DNA of 64,000 nucleotides from Marinimicrobium locisalis (GTDB lineage: Bacteria > Pseudomonadota > Gammaproteobacteria > Pseudomonadales > Cellvibrionaceae): positions 186,001-250,000 of the forward strand of contig NZ_JBDLLG010000002.1 of the NCBI RefSeq assembly GCF_039822625.1, given 5' to 3'. Positions within the stretch are counted from its first letter, which is position 1. Each line of letters opens with the position of its first letter. The notes under the pieces are model-generated. The model was not told where the DNA came from and did not search any database. It worked only from the letters and a program-made list of their open reading frames with translations. Below are positions 26,237-36,077 of the stretch, one piece after another. The position numbers and the translations under genes are program-made.

Positions 26237-28567
26237 TTACTTTTTCTTCATCGCCTCCTGTAGCAGCGCGCCCATGCTGCCCAGTGCCGCTCCTTGGCCG
26301 CCACCTTGGCGACTCTTCTGGCCGCCCTGGTTCTTGTGGGGCGCGCGGCGGGAGCCGCCCTTGGGGCCTTCGGTTTTCTCACCGGGTTCATCATCCAGGC
26401 GCATGGACAGACCGATGCGTTTGCGGGGCACATCCACCTCCATCACTTTCACCTTCACCACGTCTCCGGCCTTCACCACTTCGCGTGGGTCTTTAACAAA
26501 GGTGTTCGACAGGGCGGAGATGTGGACCAAGCCGTCCTGGTGGACACCGATATCGACAAAGGCGCCGAAGTTAGTGACGTTGGTCACCGAGCCTTCCAGA
26601 ATCATGCTCGGCTCCAAATCCTTAATGGTCTCCACGCCTTCCTGGAACTGGGCGGTTTTGAATTCCGGGCGCGGGTCGCGGCCGGGTTTGTCCAGCTCGC
26701 CGATGATATCGGTGATGGTGGGTACGCCGAACTTTTCGTCGGTGTAATCGGCCGCCTTCAGGCTGCGAAGAAATGCGGAGTCCCCGATCAGCCCCTTCAC
26801 TTCCCGGGCGTTAATCTGCGCGATTTTCTCCACCACGGTGTAGGCTTCCGGGTGAACGCCGGAGGCATCCAGTGGGTTGTCGCCACCGGCGATGCGCAAA
26901 AAGCCCGCCGCCTGCTCAAAGGTTTTATCGCCCAAGCGCGGCACCTTTTTAAGCTGGGCGCGGGAGCGAATCACGCCGTTGGCGTTGCGGAACTCCACAA
27001 TGTTATTGGCCAGGGTCTGGTTGAGGCCGGAGACGCGTGCCAGTAGCGGGGCCGAAGCGGTGTTTACTTCCACGCCCACGGCGTTTACACAGTCTTCCAC
27101 CACGGCATTCAGTTCCCGCGCGAGCTGGGTTTGGGAAACGTCGTGCTGGTATTGGCCCACACCGATGGATTTGGGGTCGATTTTCACCAGTTCAGCCAGC
27201 GGGTCTTGCAGCCGGCGGGCGATAGAGATGGCCCCGCGAATGGTCACATCCAGGTCCGGGAATTCCTTGGCGGCAAACTCCGAGGCGGAGTACACCGAGG
27301 CGCCGGACTCGTTCACCATGACGCCCTTGGCATTCAGGTCGCTGTGCTTTTTCAAGACGTCCTGAACAAACTTTTCGGTTTCCCGGGAGGCGGTACCGTT
27401 GCCGATGGCGATCAACGCCACGTCGTACTTCTTACAAAACTGAACGATTTTGGCTTCCGCTTCGGCCATTTTAAATTGCGGCGCCGTGGGGAAAATGGCC
27501 CCGTGGTCGAGCACTTTGCCGGTGGCGTCCACCACGGCGACTTTTACCCCGGTGCGCAGGCCGGGGTCCAGGCCGATGGTGGCCTTCTGGCCGGCGGGAG
27601 CCGCCAGCAGCAAGTCTTTCAGGTTGGCGGCGAAGACTTTGATGGCGGCCTCTTCGGCCTTCTCGCGAAGCTCGCTCAGCAGGTCGGTTTCCAGGTGGGT
27701 AAGCAGCTTGACCCGCCAGGTCCAGCGCACCACCTCGCCCAGCCATTTGTCGCTCGCTCGGCCCTGGTCGCGAATATCCCAGTGCTCCGCCACCATGCCC
27801 TCACAGGGGTGGGCGGCGCTGCGGTCTTCTTCATTGCCCAGGGTGAGTGCGAGGTTGAGAATGCCCTCGTTGCGCCCCCGGAACATGGCCAGCGCCCGGT
27901 GGGAAGGTACGCTTTTGAGGGGTTCCTCGTGCTCGAAATAGTCCCGGAATTTCTGCACTTCCTGGGACTGGTCGCTGTCCTTCCCCGGGGCCACTCGGGC
28001 GCTCAGTTGGGCTTCCTGGTACAGGAAGTGGCGCAACTTACCCAGCAGCGCCGCATCCTCGCTGAAACGCTCCATGAGAATAAACTTGGCGCCATCCAGA
28101 GCGGCTTTGGTGTCCTCAATTTTGTGCTCGGGGTTGAGGAATTTCGCCGCTTCGGTTTCGGGGTTCAGTGTGGGGTCTGCCTGAAGGGCATCGGCCAGGG
28201 GTTCCAGGCCGGCTTCGATGGCGATTTGGCCCTTGGTGCGGCGCTTGGGTTTGTAGGGGAGGTAGAGGTCTTCCAAGCGGGTTTTGGTGTCCGCCGCCTT
28301 GATGTCCCGCTCCAGCTCCGGGGTGAGCTTCTCCTGCTCGGCAATGCTTTTGAGAATGGTCTCGCGCCGGTCCTCCATCTCCCTCAGGTAGCGCAGCCGC
28401 TCCTCCAGAGTCCGCATTTGGGTATCGTCCAGGCCTCCGGTTACCTCTTTTCGATAACGGGAGATAAACGGCACGGTGGCGCCCTCGTCGAGCAGGGCGA
28501 CGGCGGCGGCGACTTGGGGTTCCCGACAGTTGAGCTCGTCGGCAATACGCTGAGCGATGCTGGTCAT
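26237..28567 (-). CDS. tex: Tex family RNA-binding transcription accessory protein
   Basis: The 776-residue protein has full Tex length. N-terminal helix-turn-helix-like helices contain ALLDEGATVPFISRYRKE and the motif DLYLPYKPKRRTKGQIA. The YqgF/RNase H-like domain includes TIGLDPGLRTGVKVAVVD and LIAIGNGTASRETE. The HhH region has LARVSGLNQTLANNIVEFRN, and an S1 RNA-binding domain near 645-715 has GSVTNVTNFGAFVDIGV. The C-terminal tail is basic and Gly-rich. I chose the ATG at 28567 (AGGTG upstream) rather than one seven codons earlier. Tex affects transcription and translation quality control. Confidence 0.96.
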   Translation of the reverse strand: MTSIAQRIADELNCREPQVAAAVALLDEGATVPFISRYRKEVTGGLDDTQMRTLEERLRYLREMEDRRETILKSIAEQEKLTPELERDIKAADTKTRLEDLYLPYKPKRRTKGQIAIEAGLEPLADALQADPTLNPETEAAKFLNPEHKIEDTKAALDGAKFILMERFSEDAALLGKLRHFLYQEAQLSARVAPGKDSDQSQEVQKFRDYFEHEEPLKSVPSHRALAMFRGRNEGILNLALTLGNEEDRSAAHPCEGMVAEHWDIRDQGRASDKWLGEVVRWTWRVKLLTHLETDLLSELREKAEEAAIKVFAANLKDLLLAAPAGQKATIGLDPGLRTGVKVAVVDATGKVLDHGAIFPTAPQFKMAEAEAKIVQFCKKYDVALIAIGNGTASRETEKFVQDVLKKHSDLNAKGVMVNESGASVYSASEFAAKEFPDLDVTIRGAISIARRLQDPLAELVKIDPKSIGVGQYQHDVSQTQLARELNAVVEDCVNAVGVEVNTASAPLLARVSGLNQTLANNIVEFRNANGVIRSRAQLKKVPRLGDKTFEQAAGFLRIAGGDNPLDASGVHPEAYTVVEKIAQINAREVKGLIGDSAFLRSLKAADYTDEKFGVPTITDIIGELDKPGRDPRPEFKTAQFQEGVETIKDLEPSMILEGSVTNVTNFGAFVDIGVHQDGLVHISALSNTFVKDPREVVKAGDVVKVKVMEVDVPRKRIGLSMRLDDEPGEKTEGPKGGSRRAPHKNQGGQKSRQGGGQGAALGSMGALLQEAMKKK

Positions 28568-28679
28568 AACGGCACCTGGGTTGTCCATTAATTAGGGTTA
28601 CAGAAGCCGCTCATTATCCGCAAATGCACGGCCTCGACCAGTCTTGTTTTTGCGCCGGTTTTGTGAGAGCGAAAAAAGC

Positions 28680-28720
28680 TTGCGCGCTCAGTTTATGGTG
28701 TTATAGTTAGGTATAACACC
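28680..28720 (+). promoter_or_regulatory. Promoter and YtrA-type operator
   Basis: The perfect inverted repeat GGTGTTATA (28697-28705), spacer GTTAGG, TATAACACC (28712-28720) lies 20 bases before the regulator's start. A promoter with -35 TTGCGC (28680-28685) and -10 TATAGT (28702-28707), 16 bases apart, overlaps the left arm. A dimeric GntR/YtrA regulator bound here would block its own operon, which fits autoregulation. Confidence 0.75.
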
Positions 28721-28740
28721 AGTTCACTTTGGGAGCGACC

Positions 28741-29118
28741 GTGACCGATCTCTGGAATGACGACCAGCCCATCTACCGCCAGCTCTACGAGCGGGTGGTG
28801 CGCCTGATTCTGCGGGGTGACTTTGCCGAGGGCGATGCCCTGCCCTCGGTGCGTCAGCTCTCGGCGGATTACCGCATCAACCACCTGACGGTCGCCAAGA
28901 GCTATCAGGCGCTGGTGGACGAGGGGCTGGTGGAGAAGCGACGGGGGCTGGGCATGTTCGTGTTGGCGGGCGCACGTGAGCGCTTACTCGCGCGCGAGCG
29001 CCAGCTGTTTCTGGAGAAGGAGCTGCCCGAGCTGATACGGCGGGCACGGGAATTGGGTATTGAGCCGGCGGTTTTGCAAGACGCCGTGATGCAACAGTGT
29101 AAGGAGAAAAGCGAATGA
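28741..29118 (+). CDS. GntR-family regulator, YtrA subfamily
   Basis: A short 125-residue GntR protein with only a winged-helix domain (PIYRQLYERVVRLILRGDF, LPSVRQLSADYRINHLTVAKSYQALVDEGLVEKRRGLGMFV) and a brief C-terminal helix pair for dimerisation. That size is typical of the YtrA subfamily, which represses its own ABC-transporter operon. I chose the GTG at 28741 because GGGAG precedes it. Its stop overlaps the ABC ATPase gene by four bases, and a perfect palindrome lies in its promoter. Confidence 0.92.
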   Translation: MTDLWNDDQPIYRQLYERVVRLILRGDFAEGDALPSVRQLSADYRINHLTVAKSYQALVDEGLVEKRRGLGMFVLAGARERLLARERQLFLEKELPELIRRARELGIEPAVLQDAVMQQCKEKSE

Positions 29119-29999
29119 ATACGGTGATTGAAGCCCGGGGGCTACGCAAGGCCTACGGCGATAAACCGGTACTAAAAGGGATCGACCTGACCCTGGAGCG
29201 CGGGCGCATCATGGGGCTGATTGGCCCCAACGGTGCCGGCAAAACCACCCTGCTCAAGGGGATTTTGGGCCTGGCTCCGGTGGAGGGGCACTTGCAGGTA
29301 CTGGGGTTGAGCCCCCAGCGCTACCGCACGGCCTTGATGGAGCGGGTCTCGTTTATTGCCGATACCGCCATTTTGCCGGGTTGGCTGAAGGTCAGCGAGG
29401 CCTTGGCCTATATGGAGGGGGTCCACCCCCGGTTTGACCGGGCCCGGGCCGAGGGCTTTCTCGCCCGCACTGGCATCGAGCGGCGCAGCCGGGTCAAGGA
29501 ACTGTCCAAGGGCATGATCACCCAGTTGCATCTGGCGCTGATTATGGCCATCGACAGTCAACTGCTGGTGCTGGATGAGCCCACCCTCGGCCTGGATATT
29601 CTCTATCGCAAACAGTTCTACACCAGCCTGCTGAATGATTACTTCGACGAGCAGAAAACCATTTTGATTACCACCCACCAAGTGGAGGAAATCGAACACC
29701 TGCTCACCGATGTGGTGTTTATCGGCGATGGCGAACTGAAGCTCAACAGTACCATGGAAGCACTGGAGCGGGACTTTGTCGAACTGCAGGTGGCGCCGGA
29801 GCAGGTGGCTCAGGCCCGTCAGCTCGGGCCGATTCACGAGCGCACCATGCTCGGTGGCGTAAGCCTGATTTACGAGGGGGTCTCCCCCCAGGTGCTCTCA
29901 CCGCTGGGTGAGATTAAAACGCCGGGGCTGGCGGACCTGTTTGTTGCCAAGCTACAAACCCCCGCCCAGAAAGCCGCCAGCCAAGGGAGGGCCGCCTGA
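29115..29999 (+). CDS. ABC transporter ATP-binding protein
   Basis: The 294-residue ATPase has Walker A GPNGAGKT (37-44), a signature LSKGM (130-134) and Walker B LLVLDEP (150-156), with the switch His in TTHQVEEIEH. It belongs to the group paired with YtrA regulators and two-component exporters. It probably drives export of a drug or peptide or senses cell-envelope stress. It overlaps the regulator and the permease at either end, so the three form a tight operon. Confidence 0.94.
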   Translation: MNTVIEARGLRKAYGDKPVLKGIDLTLERGRIMGLIGPNGAGKTTLLKGILGLAPVEGHLQVLGLSPQRYRTALMERVSFIADTAILPGWLKVSEALAYMEGVHPRFDRARAEGFLARTGIERRSRVKELSKGMITQLHLALIMAIDSQLLVLDEPTLGLDILYRKQFYTSLLNDYFDEQKTILITTHQVEEIEHLLTDVVFIGDGELKLNSTMEALERDFVELQVAPEQVAQARQLGPIHERTMLGGVSLIYEGVSPQVLSPLGEIKTPGLADLFVAKLQTPAQKAASQGRAA

Positions 30000-30940
30000 T
30001 GAACCGTTTACCGATACAACTGCCGATACAGTTTCGACGAGAATTCTGGGAAACCCGCGGCAGCTTCGTGCGCACGCCCATCTGGATTGCGGTAGTGCTG
30101 GCGGCCTTACTGTTGATGGGCATGGTGACCTCAAGCTTCGAAATCAATATGGCATTGAGCGAACTGCGCCAGTCACCGGAACAATTGAACGAGCTGGAGG
30201 ATGGCGCCGAGCTGGTGCAGGCCCTGATGCGGGGCGACCTCTTTAGTAATCACCCGCAAGTGTTGCGTATGGCACTGGCGGCGATTTCGATTCCTTTCGT
30301 GTTTGCCCTGCTGTTGATCAGTCAGATGTATCTGCTGGGCTGCCTTTATAGTGACCGCAAAGACAAAAGCGTGTTGTTTTGGAAGTCTCTACCGGTCTCG
30401 GAAACCCGGGTCGTCCTGACCAAGCTGGTCTTCGGGGCGCTGTTGGGCCCGGCTATCTTCCTGGTGGCCTCCCTTGCCGTGGGCTTGCTACATCTGTTGA
30501 TGATGCTGGGTTTCGCCTCCTTCCAGCTGGGGGTGGAGATGCCCGGCCTGGGAACCTTGCTCAGCACGTTTATTGGCCATAGCTTGGGCCTGATGTCCGG
30601 CTGGCTGCTCTTTGCCCTATGGTTCGCCCCGTTGTTTGCGTGGCTGCTTCTGGCCTCGGCCTGGTCGCGCAAGTCTCCCTTTTTGTTGGCCTTTGGGTTG
30701 CCGGTGGCGGTCATGGTGGTGGAACTGTGGCTGCTGCGCAGCGTCAATCTTTGGAGCGCCATGTGGGAACCCTCCAAGCAAGCCTTCGAGGCCTTGGTTC
30801 AGTCCCAGCTTCGCCCCTGGGCCCTGCTGGAGCACTGGGGGAATGCGCTCCTTGCCCCGGCGTTTTGGCTCGGCGGTCTCGTCACGGCCGGGTTCACGGC
30901 AGGCGCGATTTGGCTGCGCAACTATCGCTATGAGCTGTGA
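29999..30940 (+). CDS. ABC transporter permease
   Basis: The 313-residue membrane protein has about six hydrophobic segments: near 28-48, 88-112, 137-165, 183-222, 227-245 and 285-305. A large outward loop follows the first helix, the usual layout of ABC-2 type permeases. It starts one base inside the stop of the ATPase gene with GGGAGG upstream. With the ATPase it forms the exporter controlled by the YtrA-type regulator. Confidence 0.9.
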   Translation: MNRLPIQLPIQFRREFWETRGSFVRTPIWIAVVLAALLLMGMVTSSFEINMALSELRQSPEQLNELEDGAELVQALMRGDLFSNHPQVLRMALAAISIPFVFALLLISQMYLLGCLYSDRKDKSVLFWKSLPVSETRVVLTKLVFGALLGPAIFLVASLAVGLLHLLMMLGFASFQLGVEMPGLGTLLSTFIGHSLGLMSGWLLFALWFAPLFAWLLLASAWSRKSPFLLAFGLPVAVMVVELWLLRSVNLWSAMWEPSKQAFEALVQSQLRPWALLEHWGNALLAPAFWLGGLVTAGFTAGAIWLRNYRYEL

Positions 30941-31041
30941 TACGGGGGATGACCGCTCACCCGCCGGGGCGTTGAGCCGGGCCCTCGCGGGTGCGTAAAC
31001 TGGCACCGGTGTTAGGCATCACACAGTAACGGGAGACCCTC

Positions 31042-32346
31042 TTGAAAGCGTTTGGTTGGCTGCGGCGAGTGCCGCTGGCCGTAGTGATTCTCGCAATCGG
31101 CGTGATGGGCTTCGCGGCCCTACTGATGTTGAAACCCCGGCCGGCGCCTCACCCCGAGGCGGACCCACCCAAACCGGTGGTGGAGGTTGTCCGGGTGGCA
31201 CTGGAAGACCGCGCCCTGACGGTGGAAACCCAGGGTACGGTGGCGCCACGGCGGAACATTCAATTGGTCAGCCAGGTCGGTGGCCAAATTGTGGAGGCCG
31301 CGCCGGAATTTGTCGCCGGCGGGCGTTTCGAGAAGGGGGATTGGCTGGTACGCGTGGACCGGCGCGACTACCAAAACGCCTTGGCGCGGGCGCAATCCCA
31401 GCTGCGCGAAGCCGAGCGCGTGCTCGCCGAAGAGCGCGGCCGGGCGCGACAGGCCGAGCGCGAATGGCGGGATTTGGGCAACGAACAGGCCAATGCGCTG
31501 TTCCTTCGCCAGCCCCAAATCGCCGCCGCGGAAGCGGCGGTAGAAGCGGCCCGGGCGGAGCGAAACCAGGCTCAACTCGACCTGGAGCGCACAGAAATTC
31601 GCGCGCCGTTTAGTGGTCGGGTCCGTCAGACCCAAGCCGACCTGGGGCAGTTCATCAGCCCTGGGAGCGCCATTGCCGAAATCTACGACGACGCGGTCGC
31701 CCAGGTCCGACTGCCGTTGATGGACGATCAAGCCGCCCTGCTCGCCCTGCCCTTGGGCACCGCCATTGAACCGGCCGAACGCCCGGCGGTGACACTCTCG
31801 GGCCGTGTGCTGGGAGAGCGGCACCAATGGCAGGGGACGGTGGTGCGCACCGAGGCCAGTCTGGGCGCCCAATCCCGCATGTTGCACGCCATTGCCGAAG
31901 TCCCCGAACCGTTCAATACTGAACGACACCCCGCGCCGCTGTTGATGGGCCTGTTTGTGCAGGCGGACATTGAGGGCCGAGTGCTGAATGATATTGCCTC
32001 GCTCCCCGTTACCGCCGTGTTCGAGCGCAACCGGATCTACACCGTCAGGGAGACCGAAGCCGTTGAGGGGGAAGGCGGTGAGGTCAGCCAGGAGAAAATC
32101 GTCGAAGAGAAGCGCGTTCGGGTACTGAAGTTGGACGGCGACCGGATTTGGGTCAAAGGTCCATTGAGCGAGGGCGAGGCGGTGATCGTGGACCGCCAGG
32201 GCTATGTCAGCCCGGGCGTGGCCGTGCGCTTCCCGGGGGAAGCTTCATCGTTGGAATCGCCGGACACCCAAGACCATACAGAACCCGAAACCGACGCCGA
32301 GGAGAACGTTGAGGCGCAGCCCGACCGCAGTGGAGCCGATTCATGA
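31042..32346 (+). CDS. RND efflux periplasmic adaptor (membrane fusion protein)
   Basis: The 434-residue adaptor has an N-terminal membrane anchor (about 10-31), a biotinyl-lipoyl-like half domain with VETQGTVAPRRNIQLVSQVGG, an alpha-helical hairpin (about 110-185), the matching lipoyl half IRAPFSGRVRQTQADLGQFI, and beta-barrel domains. The start codon is TTG with GGGAGA upstream. The acidic C-terminal tail beyond residue 400 is unusually long. It overlaps the RND gene by four bases, and no outer membrane channel gene follows. Confidence 0.93.
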   Translation: MKAFGWLRRVPLAVVILAIGVMGFAALLMLKPRPAPHPEADPPKPVVEVVRVALEDRALTVETQGTVAPRRNIQLVSQVGGQIVEAAPEFVAGGRFEKGDWLVRVDRRDYQNALARAQSQLREAERVLAEERGRARQAEREWRDLGNEQANALFLRQPQIAAAEAAVEAARAERNQAQLDLERTEIRAPFSGRVRQTQADLGQFISPGSAIAEIYDDAVAQVRLPLMDDQAALLALPLGTAIEPAERPAVTLSGRVLGERHQWQGTVVRTEASLGAQSRMLHAIAEVPEPFNTERHPAPLLMGLFVQADIEGRVLNDIASLPVTAVFERNRIYTVRETEAVEGEGGEVSQEKIVEEKRVRVLKLDGDRIWVKGPLSEGEAVIVDRQGYVSPGVAVRFPGEASSLESPDTQDHTEPETDAEENVEAQPDRSGADS

Positions 32347-35300
32347 ACCGGCTGATCCAATGGTTTGTGGAAAACCCGGTGGCGGCCAACCTGTTAATGG
32401 TGCTGATCTTCCTGGGCGCCTTGACCAGCACCGGCAAGCTGGACAAAGAAGTCTTCCCCACCGTCTCGCTGAATTTTATTGAAGTCTCCATGAGCTACCC
32501 CGGGGCCGGGCCCTCGGAGGTGGAAGAGCAGGTGGTTATCCGCATTGAGGAGGCGATCGCGGATATTGACGGCATTGAGGAGATCACCTCGGTGGCCAAC
32601 CAGGGCTACGGCACGGTCACCGCCGAAGTGGTGGAAGGTTACGACCCGCAGACCGTGCTCAACGACATCAAAACCCAAGTGGATGCCATTAACACCTTTC
32701 CGGGGGCCGTGGAGCGACCGGTGACTCGGCAGCGGGTGGGCCGCAGCTTTCTGATGAGCCTGGCGCTTTACGGCGAAGTGAGCGAAGCGGCGCTTAAGGA
32801 AACTGGCCACCGGGTGCGCAACGAACTGACCCTGCTCGATAGCGTCTCCCACGTCGAACTTAACGGCACCCGACCCTACGAAATGGGCATCGAAGTGTCT
32901 GAGGAGAGTCTGCGCCGTTTCGGCCTGAGCTTTAACCAGGTGGCCCAGGCCATTTCCCAGTCCTCCCTGAACGTGCCCGCCGGTGTGATTCGGGCGCACA
33001 GCGGCGATATTCAAATCCAAACCCGCAACCAAGCGTACACCGCCGAGGATTTTGGGCGAATTCCCGTCATTACCCAGGCCGACGGTACTCAGGTGCTGTT
33101 GCGCGATGTGGCCGAAATCCGGGACGGCTTTGACGACTGGAACGTGTTTGCTCAGTTTAACGGCAAGCCGGCGGTGTTTTTGGAGCTGTCCATTACCGAA
33201 CACCCGGATATTGTCGCCTCGGCGCGCGAAGTCAAAGCCTATATCGAGCGCACCCGGGAGGTACTCCCCGCCGGTTTGACCCTCCAAGTCTGGCGGGATA
33301 TGTCCAAACTCTATGAAGGCCGCCTCAACCTTTTGCTGGAAAATGCCGCCACCGGGCTGATTCTGGTTTTCCTCGTGCTGATGCTCTTTTTAAGGCCCGT
33401 GCTGGCCGTTTGGGTGTGCATCGGAATTGCCACCGCCTTTGCCGGCGCCATCTGGTTGCTGCCCTATACCGGCATTAGCGTTAATATGATCTCCCTCTTC
33501 GCGTTCCTGCTGGTCCTGGGGATTGTAGTTGACGACGCCATTATTGTAGGTGAGAGTATTTACACCCGCCATCAGCAGGGCCTCAAAGGCACGGCCAGTG
33601 CGGCCAGCGGTGCCAAACGGGTCGCCACGCCGGTTTTTCTGGCGGTGACCAGCACCATTATCTTTTTCGCTCCCATGATGGTGATTCCGGGCGCCATGGG
33701 CACCGTTACGTTTGCCATCCCGGTGGTGGTTATTCTGTGCCTGGCGTTCTCGCTGGTGGAGAGTTTGTACATTCTGCCTTCCCACCTTTCCCACTTGCGG
33801 CCCGAGCGCGAAAGCCGCTGGCGAGGCCTGCGTCACCTCTCCCGTGCCCGACGCAGACTGGCGCAGGGGCTGGATGGGTTCGCCGACCGGGTATATCGGC
33901 GAGGCCTATCCCGGTTTCTGGAGCACAAGCTGGCGACCCTGGCCGGGTTTGCCGTGGCGTTCTTTTTATCCCTGGCGGTGTTCATCGGCGGCTGGTTGAT
34001 CGTCAGCTTTATGCCCATGGTGCCCTCGGACTATCTGGAAGCGCGGGTGACGCTGCCCGAGGGAACGCCCTTCCACGAAACCCGCCGGATCATGCGTCAA
34101 GTGGAATCCGCCGCTTTGGAACTGGAAGCGGATGAACGGCTGACCGGTAACGGGGAGGCGGACTTTATCGACGGCATTCAGACCTGGGCCTGGGAAAATA
34201 ACATCCGGGTATCGGTCGGGCTGGTGGGGGCTGAGGAGCGGGAGGTCTCCAGCCCCAATGTCAGCCGTCGCTGGCGGGCGTTGATTGGCGATATTCCAGA
34301 GGCCAAGGAATATCGGCTCGAATACACCATTAATGCCGCCGGCGACGATATCAACCTGAACTTAAGCATTGCCGACAATGACCTGGAGGCTCAGCGCCGA
34401 GCGGCGGAGAGCGTTAGTGAGGCACTGGGTACCTTTCCCGACGTCTACGACGTGGAAAACACCATTGAGGAGGCCCGGCGGGAAATCGACGTCAATCTGC
34501 GCCCCGGCGCGGAGGCCTTGGGGGTGAGCTTGCGGGAAGTGGCCGAGCAAGTACGCCAGGCCTTCTATGGCGCCGAGGTGCAGCGGATTCCGCGCGGAAT
34601 TGAAGACGTTCGGGTATTGGTGCGCTACCCCAGAGAGGAGCGCAGCCATCTCTCCCAGTTAGAACGCATGCGCATCCGTCTGCCGGATGGCAGCCAAATT
34701 CCGCTTATGGAAGTGGCCGAGGTGGAATTCGTGCCGGGCTACTCGTCCATTGAGCGGCGCGATCGCAAACGCACGATTGGCATCAGCGCCAGCGTGGAAG
34801 AAGGCGGCGATGCGAACGCCATCGTCCAGGAACTGTTGCGCCGAAACCTGACCGACTGGCAACAGCAGTACCCGGGCCTGACGCTCGCGCCGGACGGCAA
34901 TATGCAGGATCAAGCGGAGTTTATGAGCTCCCTGAGCAAGAATTTTCTGTTGGCGGTGCTCATTATTTACGGTCTGATGGCGGTGAATTTCCGCTCCTAT
35001 TGGCAGCCGGTGGTCATTCTGACGGCTATTCCGTTCGGGTTTATGGGGGCGGTGATTGGCCACCTGATTATGGGGCGAGAGGTCAGCATGCTGTCCATGC
35101 TCGGCTTCCTGGCCTGTGCCGGGGTGGTGGTCAATGACAACCTTGTCCTGCTGGACCGAATCAACACTCTACGCCACCAGGGTTTGGCCGTGTTTGACTC
35201 GGTGCTGCAAGCCGGGCGCGACCGCTTCCGCGCCATTGTGCTGACCTCGGTGACCACCTTCATTGGCCTGGTGCCCCTCATGGCGGAACAAAGCGTGCAG

Positions 35301-35504
35301 GCGCGTTTTCTGATTCCCATGGTCATTTCCCTTGCCTTTGGGGTACTCTTTGCCACCACCGTGACCTTGATCCTGGTGCCGACGCTCTACCTATCCGCGC
35401 ACCGCGTGGGTCAGCGTTGGCAGCGCTGGCGGCAACGCAAGGGCCGCGACGGCAATGATGACCCCAATGATTTTGACGGAGCCCTGAATGAACCAGCCCC
35501 ATGA
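32343..35504 (+). CDS. RND efflux transporter, HAE1-type
   Basis: The 1053-residue inner-membrane pump has twelve membrane segments and two large periplasmic loops. The proton-relay Asp pair is visible in the fourth segment (LVLGIVVDDAIIVGES). The first loop begins VSMSYPGAGPSEVEEQVVIRIEE, as in this family. Proton-driven export of a hydrophobic or toxic compound is expected, with the adaptor encoded just upstream. The substrate is unknown. Confidence 0.95.
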   Translation: MNRLIQWFVENPVAANLLMVLIFLGALTSTGKLDKEVFPTVSLNFIEVSMSYPGAGPSEVEEQVVIRIEEAIADIDGIEEITSVANQGYGTVTAEVVEGYDPQTVLNDIKTQVDAINTFPGAVERPVTRQRVGRSFLMSLALYGEVSEAALKETGHRVRNELTLLDSVSHVELNGTRPYEMGIEVSEESLRRFGLSFNQVAQAISQSSLNVPAGVIRAHSGDIQIQTRNQAYTAEDFGRIPVITQADGTQVLLRDVAEIRDGFDDWNVFAQFNGKPAVFLELSITEHPDIVASAREVKAYIERTREVLPAGLTLQVWRDMSKLYEGRLNLLLENAATGLILVFLVLMLFLRPVLAVWVCIGIATAFAGAIWLLPYTGISVNMISLFAFLLVLGIVVDDAIIVGESIYTRHQQGLKGTASAASGAKRVATPVFLAVTSTIIFFAPMMVIPGAMGTVTFAIPVVVILCLAFSLVESLYILPSHLSHLRPERESRWRGLRHLSRARRRLAQGLDGFADRVYRRGLSRFLEHKLATLAGFAVAFFLSLAVFIGGWLIVSFMPMVPSDYLEARVTLPEGTPFHETRRIMRQVESAALELEADERLTGNGEADFIDGIQTWAWENNIRVSVGLVGAEEREVSSPNVSRRWRALIGDIPEAKEYRLEYTINAAGDDINLNLSIADNDLEAQRRAAESVSEALGTFPDVYDVENTIEEARREIDVNLRPGAEALGVSLREVAEQVRQAFYGAEVQRIPRGIEDVRVLVRYPREERSHLSQLERMRIRLPDGSQIPLMEVAEVEFVPGYSSIERRDRKRTIGISASVEEGGDANAIVQELLRRNLTDWQQQYPGLTLAPDGNMQDQAEFMSSLSKNFLLAVLIIYGLMAVNFRSYWQPVVILTAIPFGFMGAVIGHLIMGREVSMLSMLGFLACAGVVVNDNLVLLDRINTLRHQGLAVFDSVLQAGRDRFRAIVLTSVTTFIGLVPLMAEQSVQARFLIPMVISLAFGVLFATTVTLILVPTLYLSAHRVGQRWQRWRQRKGRDGNDDPNDFDGALNEPAP

Positions 35505-35802
35505 CGAGGAAACTTTCTGGAACCTGGTAGACCAGTTTATTGAGCAGGCGAACGACTCGGTGGACCAAGCCGGTGACCCGGCCCTGGTGAGTGCTGCATT
35601 GCTCCAGGCCTGCTCGCGCTTCAATGCGTTTGTGGTGGCGGCCGCCTCGCTGGATCGCAAGGAATACACCGAGGAGGTGCCCTCCGCCCTCTCATTTCTG
35701 AGCAATCAGTTCCGGGAGCAATTGGAAGCGGACCTGGAAGATTATCGCGAGCATTACAAGGTGTATATCGCCAAGGATCGTCCGGACGAGTCTCTTCACT
35801 AA
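35488..35802 (+). CDS. DUF3144 family protein
   Basis: A 104-residue acidic helical protein with EETFWNLVDQFIEQANDS at the start, matching DUF3144. It has no signal peptide or catalytic motif. It overlaps the end of the RND gene by 17 bases, so it is translated with the pump, but whether it contributes to efflux is unknown. Confidence 0.88.
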   Translation: MNQPHDEETFWNLVDQFIEQANDSVDQAGDPALVSAALLQACSRFNAFVVAAASLDRKEYTEEVPSALSFLSNQFREQLEADLEDYREHYKVYIAKDRPDESLH

Positions 35803-35890
35803 GGCCGCCAACAGACCCCTGAAAACCACCGGCGTTGCCGCCGTGGCGTTAGTCTGGCGTTAAACACGAGCTGCATGGCGCATGGGAACC

Positions 35891-35925
35891 AGTCCAGCCC
35901 ACGTTTTTCAAGTGTGGGCTGGGCT
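35891..35925. other. Long stem-loop after the RND operon
   Basis: CCAGCCCAC (35894-35902) is perfectly complementary to GTGGGCTGG, and the arms extend with one wobble pair to 12 base pairs around a T-rich loop. No U-run follows, so it may be a weak terminator or an mRNA-stabilising hairpin. The rest of 35803-36077 shows nothing I can name. Confidence 0.5.
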
Positions 35926-36077
35926 GCCATTACAGTTGTTAACATGGGTTGTGGCCGGGCTCATGCTAATCTGACAGTGTTTGAACGGTTATCGATTGGC
36001 TACTTTTCCTCGTACTCACTACCCCTATTTATTGTCGGCGCCACCAAAAAGCACCGGCCCGGTTTGGAGTTGCGTCT

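Noticed and set aside
27131..28591. Long plus-strand open frame opposite tex
   Set aside because: Antisense to the intact Tex coding region; composition typical of a shadow frame.
35891..35925. Strong rho-independent terminator after DUF3144
   Set aside because: The stem is long but no U-run follows, so I list it only as a stem-loop.
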